Assembly: GCA_903924855.1 (NCBI GenBank)
Contig: CAIYCW010000107.1
Location: forward strand, 49,531 to 113,530
DNA length: 64,000 bases
Direction of reading: 5' to 3'
Source: an uncultured Rhodospirillales bacterium
Lineage (GTDB): Bacteria; Pseudomonadota; Alphaproteobacteria; Acetobacterales; Acetobacteraceae
Shown: piece after piece, positions 32,359 through 40,293 of the stretch
How positions within the stretch are numbered: the first letter of the stretch is position 1
Layout: each line of letters starts with the position of its first letter
Position numbers and translations under genes: made by a program
The notes under the pieces: model-generated
Database searches by the model: none
What the model saw: only the letters and a program-made list of their open reading frames with translations
Told to the model about the DNA's origin: nothing

Positions 32359-33792
32359 TCAGACGCTGATGACCCTGCCGCCCCAGGTGGGTAGCAGGTC
32401 GGCGCCTTTCTGGTTGGATGGGCCGATCAGCAGGTCTGGCCGCAGGCCGTAGAGCAGTTCGGCCGGGTTGTTGCTGTCGACCAGCACCACGAGGTCGATG
32501 GCCTCAAGCGAGGCGAGTTGGGCGGCGCGCACGGCTTCGGGCGGGCCCTGATGGCCGGCGCCGTCGCGTTCGAGGGCGACGATCAGGCGGTCGCAGGCGG
32601 CGCGGCTGCGTTGCAGCGTGTCGCTGGTGGCGGGATCGATGGTGGCGAAGCGGCCGACGGTGACGGCGGTCTGCCAGCCATCGCGGCGCCAGTTTTCGAC
32701 GCGGGCGGAGGCGGCTTCGAGGGTGACGACCTTGCGCAGGGCGCTGCCCTGCGGGGTGATGGCGGCCAGCAGATCGCCTTCGCGGGCGACGGCGATGCCG
32801 TTGCGGCTGAGCACGACGCCGCTTGCGATGCTGGCGATGCGGGCGGCCAGCGGCAGGTCGAGGCCGGCTGCGAGGCCTGCGCTGAGATTGGCGACCGTGG
32901 TGTCTCCGGTGCCGGAGACGTCGCAGATTTCGCCGGGCTCCACAGGCAGATGCATGACGCCGTGGCGGTCGACCAAGGTGAGTCCGTCTTCGGCGCGTTG
33001 CACGAGCACGGCGCCGAAGCCGTGCTGGCGGCGCATGCGTTCGGCGGCGCCGGCCACCAGGCCGTCTGTGCCGAGCTTGCGGCCGGCGAAGCGGGCGAGC
33101 TCCTCGGTGCTGGGGGTGATGACGTCGGCACCGGCATAGCGGGCATAGTCGCCGCTGCGGGTGTCGACGATGACGCGGCGGCCGGTGCTGCGGGCGATGG
33201 TGATGATGTCGGCGGGCAGGGTGCCGGCGAGCAGGCCTTTGTCATAGTCGGACATCACCGTGACGGTGGTGGCGGCCATGGCGTCGCGCAGGATGCGGAG
33301 CATGCGCTCGGCGAGTTTGGGGTGGATGGGGGAGACATCCTCGCGGTCGGTGCGAAGAAGTTGCTGGCCTTGCGCCATGTAGCGGGTTTTGCGCGTGGTG
33401 GCGCGGCTGCCCTGGACGAGAAGCCAGGGTTCGACGCCGGGCTGGCTGCCGATCAGGCCGGTGAGGTCGGAGCCGGCCTGGTCGTCGCCGACGACGGAGA
33501 CGAAGGCGACGGCGACACCGAGGGCGCCGAGATTGCGCACGACGTTGCCGGCGCCGCCGGGGACGGCGACCTCACGGTCCACGGTGAGGACGGGGACCGG
33601 GGCTTCGCGGCTGATGCGATCGACGGTGCCGTAGATGTAGCGGTCGAGCATGGCATCGCCCACGACCAGCACGGAGCTGCGTGCCAGCTTGCGGATGGCG
33701 AGCGCGAGTTCGGCGTGCCCCGGGTCGCGATGGGTGGAGGCGGGCGGGGAGGGGAGGTCGTCCGCGCCGTCGCGGAACTGCAATTCGTCCAT
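32359..33792 (-). CDS. HldE/RfaE-like heptose kinase with degenerate nucleotidyltransferase domain
   Basis: A 477-aa protein with the two-domain length of HldE, which makes ADP-heptose for lipopolysaccharide. The N-terminal PfkB kinase is well kept: GDAMLDRYIYGTVDRISREAPVPV, PGGAGNVVRNL and the active-site DVSGTGDT with its Asp (Gly-Thr replaces the usual Gly-Ala). The C-terminal part aligns with the adenylyltransferase fold (CDRLIVALERD, LYGLRPDLLI, ADLLPTWGGRV) but the HxGH nucleotide-binding motif is absent: where GCFDxLHxGH should be, the sequence reads GRFATIDPATSDT. Kinase activity is plausible; adenylyltransferase activity is doubtful. Stands alone on its strand, divergent from the EAL-like pair. 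Confidence 0.8.
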   Translation of the reverse strand: MDELQFRDGADDLPSPPASTHRDPGHAELALAIRKLARSSVLVVGDAMLDRYIYGTVDRISREAPVPVLTVDREVAVPGGAGNVVRNLGALGVAVAFVSVVGDDQAGSDLTGLIGSQPGVEPWLLVQGSRATTRKTRYMAQGQQLLRTDREDVSPIHPKLAERMLRILRDAMAATTVTVMSDYDKGLLAGTLPADIITIARSTGRRVIVDTRSGDYARYAGADVITPSTEELARFAGRKLGTDGLVAGAAERMRRQHGFGAVLVQRAEDGLTLVDRHGVMHLPVEPGEICDVSGTGDTTVANLSAGLAAGLDLPLAARIASIASGVVLSRNGIAVAREGDLLAAITPQGSALRKVVTLEAASARVENWRRDGWQTAVTVGRFATIDPATSDTLQRSRAACDRLIVALERDGAGHQGPPEAVRAAQLASLEAIDLVVLVDSNNPAELLYGLRPDLLIGPSNQKGADLLPTWGGRVISV

Positions 33793-33939
33793 GTCGTATC
33801 GCTAGCGCCAGTGCTGCGGCGGTGCAAGCACACCATGTGCGGGGGATCGGTGATCTGCAAACCACTTCTTAAGAATGTGGGGTCAGAGTGGGGGCACTCT
33901 CGTCATTTGCGGGGCCAGGATGGTCCGATCAGGCAGGTC

Positions 33940-35517
33940 ATGAACCAGTTCGACACGCAGCTCGCCTGGCGCTCCGCGGCCGAGCGGTTGCTGCAGGATG
34001 CGAGGCGGCTTGCGGGGCGGGGGGCGCAGGGGCGGGTTGCGGTGGTGCTGCATCTGTCCCGGCTGGTGGAACCGCGGCCGCATCATCGGCGGGTTGCCCG
34101 GGCGCTGATGCAGGAGGCGGCTTCGTGGCATGAGGGGCAGCTGTTTTTGCTGCCGGATGGCGATATGGCGTTGCTGTGTCGGGATTCGCAGTCGGTGGTG
34201 CCCCGGTCGGCTGAGTTGCCGCGTGTGGCTGATCCGCAGGCGCTGCCGGGTATGCTGGCGCGGCTGCTGGCGGTGGATGCGCCGGTGGGGTGCCAAATTG
34301 TGTCGGTTTGGCATCTGCCCCAGCAGATTGACGCGCTGCTTGACTATGCCACGCGCCAGCTTGCCGTGGCGCCGCGTTCAACTGCATTGCCGCCTCCCAA
34401 CCGCGTATCTGAGAGTCAGGGGCGTTCCATGTCTGCACCGTTTTCATCGGCGGGCTCGCCGACCAATCGTGTGACCAGTGTGGCTTGCAATCCAGCACTT
34501 CATGAGGAGGGGGGTGTTGGTCGGAGCGGTGGGGTTGGGTGGCTCGACGGTCTGGCTGAAACGGCAGGGATTGGCGATCTGCTCCAGCGCCAGACTGCGA
34601 TTGCGCTTGGGGCGGGAGGCCAGGGCCATTCGGGATTGCGCCCGCTTTACCATGAGGTGAGTTTTTCCATTGCTGGTCTGGAGGCGCGCATCACGCCGCC
34701 AGCCAATGTGAGCTCGGATCCTTATCTGTTTCGGCATCTCGCATCGAAGCTGGATCTGCGGATGCTGGAGATGTTGTTGCAGGACGTGGGATCGGGCAGC
34801 CCGCTCGATGTTCGTCAGTATGAGCGGGCTGCGCTGCATCTCAATCTCACTGTGCCGGGTGTTCTGTCGGCGGCTTTTGATCGTTTTGCTGCGGCTGCCA
34901 GTTCGCGTTCCGTGCGGGTTGGCGTGGAGGTGAGCCTGATCGAGGCGGTGGCGGATGGGCCGTTGTTTGCCCGGATGCGAGATCGGGTGCGGGAGCGTGG
35001 ATTCACCTTGGTGCTGGATAGTGTGTCGCATCTTGCTCTGTTGATGAGCCGTCCAGGTTTGTTGGGTGCAGATCTGATCAAGTTGGACTGGTCGCCGCGA
35101 TTGCCGGAACTGCCTGACAGTGAGCAGGCGGCTGTTGATCGGGCGCTGCATGACATCGATCTGGCGCGGGTGGTGCTGCATCGTGCGGAGACCGAGCAGG
35201 CGCTGCGTTGGGGTGTGGCGCATGGGATCCGCCGATTTCAGGGGCGGCATGTGGACGCGATGCTGGGCGCGTCGCGGATGGTGGGCTGTGAGTTTGCTTC
35301 CGGCTGCCGGCTGCAGCATTGCATGGAGCGTGCGGCCGCTGCCGACCTGGTCGGACGAGCCGGTTGCCACAACCAATCCCTGCTTGATGCTGGGGCGCCG
35401 GACAGCACGGATGCCATGTTTGCGATGTCGCGTGCCAATTGGCCTGCGGCCATATCGGCTGATGTCGTTGCAGGCCATGGGGCCCGGCATGCGTTGGCTG
35501 GAGGGGAGGCTGCATGA
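33940..35517 (+). CDS. Degenerate EAL-like protein A
   Basis: A 525-aa cytosolic protein (no signal peptide or membrane helix). Residues 1-150 form an N-terminal domain (RVAVVLHLSRLVEPRPHHRR..GQLFLLPDGDMALLCRDSQ), residues 150-235 are a variable linker, and residues 240-480 resemble an EAL fold: PYLFRHLASKLDLRMLEMLL, LHLNLTVPGVLS, VGVEVSLIEAV, GFTLVLDSVSHL, GADLIKLDW and a C-terminal ALRWGVAHGIRRFQGR. The catalytic EAL and DDFGTG motifs are missing, so c-di-GMP hydrolysis is unlikely. Start ATG 33940; the 999-aa track ORF extends back antisense to hldE. The stop overlaps protein B. Confidence 0.78.
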   Translation: MNQFDTQLAWRSAAERLLQDARRLAGRGAQGRVAVVLHLSRLVEPRPHHRRVARALMQEAASWHEGQLFLLPDGDMALLCRDSQSVVPRSAELPRVADPQALPGMLARLLAVDAPVGCQIVSVWHLPQQIDALLDYATRQLAVAPRSTALPPPNRVSESQGRSMSAPFSSAGSPTNRVTSVACNPALHEEGGVGRSGGVGWLDGLAETAGIGDLLQRQTAIALGAGGQGHSGLRPLYHEVSFSIAGLEARITPPANVSSDPYLFRHLASKLDLRMLEMLLQDVGSGSPLDVRQYERAALHLNLTVPGVLSAAFDRFAAAASSRSVRVGVEVSLIEAVADGPLFARMRDRVRERGFTLVLDSVSHLALLMSRPGLLGADLIKLDWSPRLPELPDSEQAAVDRALHDIDLARVVLHRAETEQALRWGVAHGIRRFQGRHVDAMLGASRMVGCEFASGCRLQHCMERAAAADLVGRAGCHNQSLLDAGAPDSTDAMFAMSRANWPAAISADVVAGHGARHALAGGEAA

Positions 35518-36704
35518 TATCTGCTGCTCGCCGCCGCCCCTCCAGAGACACGAAAGCGCAGCATCGCGAGGAGACGGCGCTGCTGGTGAGCCTCATCCGG
35601 GAGTGCCAACGTGCCGACATCCCGCGTCAGGCCGTGATCGTGCGTCTTTCGCGGCTGCCCCCGGAGCGGCTGAAGCCGCATCATCTCAGGCTTGCTCGCG
35701 CGGCGCTTGAACCGCTGGCCCATGCAGATCGTGCCCGCATGTTCGTGTTGCCAACGCTGGATATTGTCACAGTCTGGCGAGGCGCCGCAGAGGCTGCCCG
35801 GAGTGTCAGCCGGACTGCGGTGCTGCATCTGTTTGACGGAGACGATTTCGTTCCACCCATGCCAGACGACCTGTGGGAGGAATTGCAGCTGCCGCGGGAT
35901 GCGGAGCGTCTGCTGAGCCTGTCGCGCGGGCCGGAGGAGGAGGCTCCAGCTCCGGTCTCGGATCACGTGATGATGCCGCTTGATCCTGCGATGCTCGGCA
36001 GGCTGGAGGCGCAACTGGCGCAGGCCGATGTGGCCCGGTTTTCTCGCCGCCATCCGATCGCACGCGTGGCGCTGGATGGCAGCGTCCGGCTTGCTTGGGA
36101 AAAACGTGTGTTGTGCACCGCCGAACTGGCCGACAGCATGGTGCCGGGTCGCGACGTGGAGGCTGATCCTTGGCTGTTTCGCAGGCTGACCCGAACGATT
36201 GATCGCCGTGTGCTTGCGCTGTTGGCAGCCCCGGGTGAGCTGACTGATGCGGGGCCATTTGCCATCAATCTCAACGTGGCGTCGGTGCTTGCGCCGGAGT
36301 TTCTTCGATTTGACACTGCTTTGCCCAATGGGCTTCGAGGCAAGGTCACCATTGATTTCATGCCGGAAGACATACTGGCCGATCCTGCGGCGTTTCTGTT
36401 TGCCCGAGATTTCGCCAGAGCCCGAGGATATCGCCTGGCGCTTCAGGGTGTGGGGGCGGATCTGCTTGGTGTCCTGCCCCATCGCCGGCTGGGGCTGGAC
36501 TTGGTTCATCTGCGTTGGTCGGCGGGCATGCCTAGGTTGGACCTTGCGCCCACGCAGACGGAACCGCAGCGCATCGTATTGGGACAGGTTGCAACCCAGT
36601 GGGCGCTCGATTGGGGCACAGGCTGTGGCATCATCCATTTTGCAGGTCCACTGATCACCGAAAGGCTGAAGCAGCATGCCGACACGGCCCTCCTGATCGG
36701 ATGA
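35514..36704 (+). CDS. Degenerate EAL-like protein B (paralog of A)
   Basis: A 396-aa protein starting in the ATGA overlap with protein A. It repeats A's layout without the long linker: N-terminal RQAVIVRLSRLPPERLKPHH..MFVLPTLDIVTVWR, then PWLFRRLTRTIDRRVLALL, FAINLNVASVLAPEFL, DLVHLRWSAGMPRL and RIVLGQVATQWALDWGTGCGIIHFAGP. No EAL, DDFGTG or EGVE catalytic residues are present. Coupling and paralogy suggest a heterodimer or a sensor/effector pair. Base composition is less G-biased than A's and it lies at the skew switch. Confidence 0.78.
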   Translation: MISAARRRPSRDTKAQHREETALLVSLIRECQRADIPRQAVIVRLSRLPPERLKPHHLRLARAALEPLAHADRARMFVLPTLDIVTVWRGAAEAARSVSRTAVLHLFDGDDFVPPMPDDLWEELQLPRDAERLLSLSRGPEEEAPAPVSDHVMMPLDPAMLGRLEAQLAQADVARFSRRHPIARVALDGSVRLAWEKRVLCTAELADSMVPGRDVEADPWLFRRLTRTIDRRVLALLAAPGELTDAGPFAINLNVASVLAPEFLRFDTALPNGLRGKVTIDFMPEDILADPAAFLFARDFARARGYRLALQGVGADLLGVLPHRRLGLDLVHLRWSAGMPRLDLAPTQTEPQRIVLGQVATQWALDWGTGCGIIHFAGPLITERLKQHADTALLIG

Positions 36705-36732
36705 ATCGCCAGCAGCGACATCAAAACGTGCC

Positions 36733-36761
36733 TTGGCGGAACAGGCGGCCGGCTCTAATGG
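36733..36761 (+). promoter_or_regulatory. Candidate promoter TTGGCG-N17-TAATGG
   Basis: A -35/-10 pair with ideal 17-bp spacing just upstream of the ABC exporter. The -10 ends 6 bp before ATG 36768, which would put the transcript start at or near the start codon, and no Shine-Dalgarno is visible. This suggests a leaderless message. Confidence 0.45.
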
Positions 36762-36767
36762 CAGCGC

Positions 36768-37511
36768 ATGAATGTCATCACGGTCGAAAATCTCAGCAAG
36801 CGCTACGGCGATGCGCTCGCGGTGGACAATGTCAGCTTCCACGTCCCGCGTGGCGGAACGCTGGGGCTGCTGGGCGGCAACGGTGCCGGCAAGACCACCA
36901 CCATTGCGATGCTGCTCGGCCTGTTGATCCCAACCAGCGGCCGGATCAGCATCCTTGGCCACGACATGGCCAAGGACCGGTTTGCCGCTCTGGCCAGGAT
37001 GAATTTCTCCTCGCCCTATGTCGCCCTTCCCGGCCGGCTGACGGTGCGCGACAACCTGGTGGTCTACGGTCATCTCTACAACGTGGCCCAGATCCACATC
37101 CGCATCCAGGAGTTGGCGGCGGAGCTCGATCTCGGCGCCCTGCTCGACCGACCGGCCGGCGAGCTCTCCGCCGGACAGAAAACCCGCGTTGCGCTGGCCA
37201 AATCGCTGATCAACCGGCCGGATGTACTGCTGCTGGACGAACCCACCGCCAGCCTCGATCCGGACACCGGAGATCTCGTCCGCTCCTGGCTCGAGCGATA
37301 CCGCGCAACATCCGGCTGCACGATGCTGCTCGCCAGCCACAACATGGCCGAGGTCGAGCGCCTCTGCTCGGACGTGGTGATGCTCAAGAACGGGCGCATC
37401 GTCGATCACGCAACACCCGCCCAACTGCTCGAACGATATGGGCGAGACGATCTTGAGCAGGTCTTCCTCGACATTGCCCGCAACCGCGCCAGCGCGGAGG
37501 CAGACGCATGA
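36768..37511 (+). CDS. ABC-2 exporter ATP-binding protein
   Basis: A 247-aa ATPase of the ABC-2 (NodI/DrrA-like) group. Walker A is GGNGAGKTTT, the signature ELSAGQKTRVALAKSLI, Walker B DVLLLDEPTASLD and the switch His in LASHNMAE. It pairs with the following permease (ATGA overlap) and is 63 bp after the EAL-like pair with its own promoter candidate. Substrate unknown; the group exports polysaccharides, lipids, antibiotics and nodulation factors. Confidence 0.9.
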   Translation: MNVITVENLSKRYGDALAVDNVSFHVPRGGTLGLLGGNGAGKTTTIAMLLGLLIPTSGRISILGHDMAKDRFAALARMNFSSPYVALPGRLTVRDNLVVYGHLYNVAQIHIRIQELAAELDLGALLDRPAGELSAGQKTRVALAKSLINRPDVLLLDEPTASLDPDTGDLVRSWLERYRATSGCTMLLASHNMAEVERLCSDVVMLKNGRIVDHATPAQLLERYGRDDLEQVFLDIARNRASAEADA

Positions 37512-38320
37512 GCGCCGCCATGGCCGCCTCCGCACGAAGGGTGTGGGGTTTGATGTACCGCCACATGGCGCTCTTCAAGCATTCCTGGCCCCGCTTGCTG
37601 GAATTGCTCTACTGGCCTGTGCTGCAGATGACGATCTGGGGTTTCACCTCCACTTTTCTGGCCAGAAACAGTGGAAGCACTGCCGCCCTGGCCGGCGGCG
37701 CGTTGCTCGGTGGCGTTCTGCTGTGGGAGGTGGCGCTGCGCAGCCAGATGGGCATGTCTATCACCTTCCTGGAGGAGATCTGGTCGCGCAACCTTGGCCA
37801 TGTGTTTGTCAGCCCGTTGCGCCCCATCGAGATGGTGGCGGCGCTGATCGGCATGTCGATGCTGCGCATGCTGACGGGTGTCATCCCGGCCACCCTGTTG
37901 GCCTGGGCCCTCTACGCGTTCAACCTTTTCGCGATCGGCCCGGTGCTGCTGTTGTTCTTCGTCAATCTGATGGTGATGGGCTGGGCGGTGGCGCTGGCCG
38001 TGATCAGCCTGATCCTGCGCCACGGCGCGGGTGCCGAGGCCCTCGCGTGGTCCGTGCTGTTCGGCCTCACGCCGTTCTCTGCGGTGTTCTACCCGGTCTC
38101 TATCCTGCCGCATGGCGCGCGCGAGATCGCGTTTCTGGTGCCGGCCAGCCACGTTTTCGAAGGCATGCGTGCCGCTCTGCTCACCGGCCACATCGTCTGG
38201 GCCGAACTTGGCTGGGCCGTCCTGCTGAACGTGATCTGGCTGGTGGGCGCCACCGCCATCTTCACCCGGCAATTCCAGGTGGCTCGCACCCGCGGCGCGC
38301 TGATATCGATCGGGGAATAA
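37508..38320 (+). CDS. ABC-2 exporter permease
   Basis: A 270-aa integral membrane protein with about six hydrophobic helices, including LLLFFVNLMVMGWAVALAVISLIL and SVLFGLTPFSAVFYPVSILP; the loop before the last helices has the ABC-2 family PASHVFEGMRAALL. The start overlaps the ATPase stop by 4 bp. Together they make a complete half-and-half exporter. Confidence 0.9.
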   Translation: MSAAMAASARRVWGLMYRHMALFKHSWPRLLELLYWPVLQMTIWGFTSTFLARNSGSTAALAGGALLGGVLLWEVALRSQMGMSITFLEEIWSRNLGHVFVSPLRPIEMVAALIGMSMLRMLTGVIPATLLAWALYAFNLFAIGPVLLLFFVNLMVMGWAVALAVISLILRHGAGAEALAWSVLFGLTPFSAVFYPVSILPHGAREIAFLVPASHVFEGMRAALLTGHIVWAELGWAVLLNVIWLVGATAIFTRQFQVARTRGALISIGE

Positions 38321-38323
38321 CCA

Positions 38324-38947
38324 ATGTCGGCAACCCACACCAATTTCTGGCTGATCCGCCACGCACTCGTCGAGCAGAACGCCCGCGCCACGCTCTACGG
38401 TGTGCTGGATGTGGAAATCTGCCCCCACACACTCGAATCCCAACGCCCGAACTACGCAGCCCTCGCCCGCACCCTGCCGGCCAATGCCATCTGGTATGTC
38501 ACCCCGCTCTCGCGCACCCGCCGCACGGCCGAGGCCATCCTCCACGCCGGATACGCCCCCACCGAACTTCACGTCGAGCCGGACCTCATCGAACAGCATC
38601 TCGGCGCATTCCAAGGCCTGCCCCACGCCGATCTGCCCGATCAACTGACCCAACCAGCCCACCCGTTCTGGCCGCTCTCCGGCACCGAGCGCCCCCCTGG
38701 CGGCGAAAGCATGCAAGACGTCATCACCCGCGTCGGTGCCGCGATGGAGCGTCTGGCCCTGCGCCACCCGGATCGCGACATTGTCATCGTCAGCCATGGC
38801 GGTGCCATCCGTGCCGCCATCGCCCACGCACTCGCCATCGCAGCCGACAACGCGCTGCATCTCTCGGTGGAAAACATCTCGCTCTCCCGCCTGCAACGCC
38901 AGGATGCCGGCTGGCGGGTGATCTCGGTGAACACCCATCCCACCTAG
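38324..38947 (+). CDS. Histidine phosphatase family protein
   Basis: A 207-aa phosphoglycerate-mutase-like phosphatase. The phospho-His motif is LIRHALVEQN (RHA instead of the usual RHG), followed by TPLSRTRRTAEAI, EQHLGAFQG and the second His in VIVSHGGAIRAAI. All catalytic Arg/His are present. It starts 3 bp after the permease, so it is co-transcribed with the exporter. Substrate unknown; alpha-ribazole phosphatase and related small phosphatases share this fold. Confidence 0.88.
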   Translation: MSATHTNFWLIRHALVEQNARATLYGVLDVEICPHTLESQRPNYAALARTLPANAIWYVTPLSRTRRTAEAILHAGYAPTELHVEPDLIEQHLGAFQGLPHADLPDQLTQPAHPFWPLSGTERPPGGESMQDVITRVGAAMERLALRHPDRDIVIVSHGGAIRAAIAHALAIAADNALHLSVENISLSRLQRQDAGWRVISVNTHPT

Positions 38948-39127
38948 CCGCACCCCACCCGCACCCCACCCCCAATACACTTCGTAGCAGGGCGCATCGC
39001 AGCCGGCACTTGCGGCGGCGCGGTGCGAAATGCCACATGAACGCCGAAATCTGTCACCATGATCCGGCACCGCCGCATCTGCTGGCCACACCCCGCGCCA
39101 GCGCCGCCGCCACCTGGGAGAGAGTGC

Positions 39128-39799
39128 ATGTTGCGCGTCATCACCGCCGTCCTGTTCGCCCTGCTGCTGCTCCCCATCGCAGCCCAAGCGCAGACCGAAC
39201 AGCAGACGCTGGTCGACCGGGCCACCCTCTCCGTGCAGGAGATGCTCGGCGACAAGCAGGCCTCCGAGGCACGCAACCTGATGCGCAAATCCAAGGGCGT
39301 CATGGTCTGCCCGCGCATCTTCAAGGCCGGCTTCATCCTCGGCGGCCAGGGTGGCGGCTGCGTCATGTCCGGCCGCACCGCGAATGGGTGGACCAACCCG
39401 GCCTTCTACGGCATGGGCAGCGGCAGCATCGGCTTCCAGATCGGCATTCAGGACGCACAGATCATCTTCATCGTCCTCACCCAGAAAGGCCTCCAGGCCC
39501 TGCTGGACAGCCAGTTCAAGATCGGCGCCGATGCCTCGGTCGCCGTCGCCACCATCGGCGCCGGCATCCAGGGCTCCACCACCGCCGCCTTCAACGCCGA
39601 TATCGTGGCCTTCTCCACCACGCGCGGCCTGTTCGCCGGCATCTCCATCGACGGCAGCCTGATCAGCGTCCGCAGCGACTGGAACGCCGAATATTACGGC
39701 AAGCCCATCGGCGCCCAGGAACTCGTCATCTCCAACGGCGGCAACAACCCCGGCGCCGATCCGCTGCGTGAAATGCTGGCCCGCTTCTCCGGCAATTGA
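39128..39799 (+). CDS. SYLF/Ysc84-domain lipid-binding protein
   Basis: A 223-aa exported protein with signal peptide (MLRVITAVLFALLLLPIAAQAQ). The mature part is the SYLF domain: KSKGVMVCPRIFKAGFILGGQGGGCV, the Gly-rich AFYGMGSGSIGFQIGIQ and GLFAGISIDGSLISVR, the family's phosphoinositide/lipid-binding core. Its role in bacteria is not settled; outer-membrane or periplasmic lipid binding is likely. ATG 39128 was chosen because the signal peptide begins there. Confidence 0.88.
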   Translation: MLRVITAVLFALLLLPIAAQAQTEQQTLVDRATLSVQEMLGDKQASEARNLMRKSKGVMVCPRIFKAGFILGGQGGGCVMSGRTANGWTNPAFYGMGSGSIGFQIGIQDAQIIFIVLTQKGLQALLDSQFKIGADASVAVATIGAGIQGSTTAAFNADIVAFSTTRGLFAGISIDGSLISVRSDWNAEYYGKPIGAQELVISNGGNNPGADPLREMLARFSGN

Positions 39800-40281
39800 A
39801 CCAGGTGCCCAAACACCCCAAAGCGTTTTGGCACACCAAATCACTGGCCGAGATGTCCGCCGAGGAATGGGAAAGCCTGTGCGACGGCTGCGGCCGCTGC
39901 TGCCTGCACAAGCTGCGCGATGAAGACACCGAGGAACTCGCCTTCACCAACGTCGCCTGCCGCCTGCTCGACCTCGGCACCTGCCAATGCCGCAGCTACC
40001 ACACCCGCACCGACCACGTGCCGGACTGTGTCACCCTCACCCCCAAAACCCTCGCCGATATCGACTGGCTGCCCCCCTCCTGCGCCTATGTCCGCATCAG
40101 CCAGGGCCGGCCACTCGCTTGGTGGCACCCCCTCGTCTCCGGCTCCCGCCAAACCGTGCACGCAGCCGGGGTCTCCGTTGCCGGCCGCGCGGTGGACGAG
40201 CGCTATGCGGGCCCGCTCGAACATCATATCGTCGACTGGCCCAACCGCGCCCCCCGCGCGCGCAAACCTGCCCAGGACTGA
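39796..40281 (+). CDS. YcgN-family Cys-cluster protein (UPF0260)
   Basis: A 161-aa protein with the conserved EEWESLCDGCGRCCLHKLRD motif near residue 24 and further Cys (CRLLDLGTCQCRSY, DCVTL, PSCAYV), forming the CxxCxxxCC zinc- or iron-binding pattern of the UPF0260/CxxCxxCC superfamily. Function unknown. TTG 39796 overlaps the SYLF stop (TTGA); GTG 39805 is an alternative, because no ATG fits the conserved N-terminus. Confidence 0.85.
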   Translation: MNQVPKHPKAFWHTKSLAEMSAEEWESLCDGCGRCCLHKLRDEDTEELAFTNVACRLLDLGTCQCRSYHTRTDHVPDCVTLTPKTLADIDWLPPSCAYVRISQGRPLAWWHPLVSGSRQTVHAAGVSVAGRAVDERYAGPLEHHIVDWPNRAPRARKPAQD

Positions 40282-40293
40282 AGGATCGTCACG

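Noticed and set aside
32518-33939. Upstream extension of EAL-like protein A to 999 aa
   Set aside because: The extension is antisense to the hldE-like kinase and Gly/Asp/Ala-rich; the true start is ATG 33940 where the conserved N-terminal domain begins.
36000-39130. dif recombination site at the skew switch
   Set aside because: I looked for a 28-bp XerCD-type site (an AT-rich ATAA..TTAT centre between two 11-bp arms) in the intergenic gaps near the switch and found none convincing.
37406-39844. 812-aa minus-strand ORF over the ABC exporter and SYLF genes
   Set aside because: Gly/Ala/Asp-rich mirror frame; the plus-strand genes are well supported.
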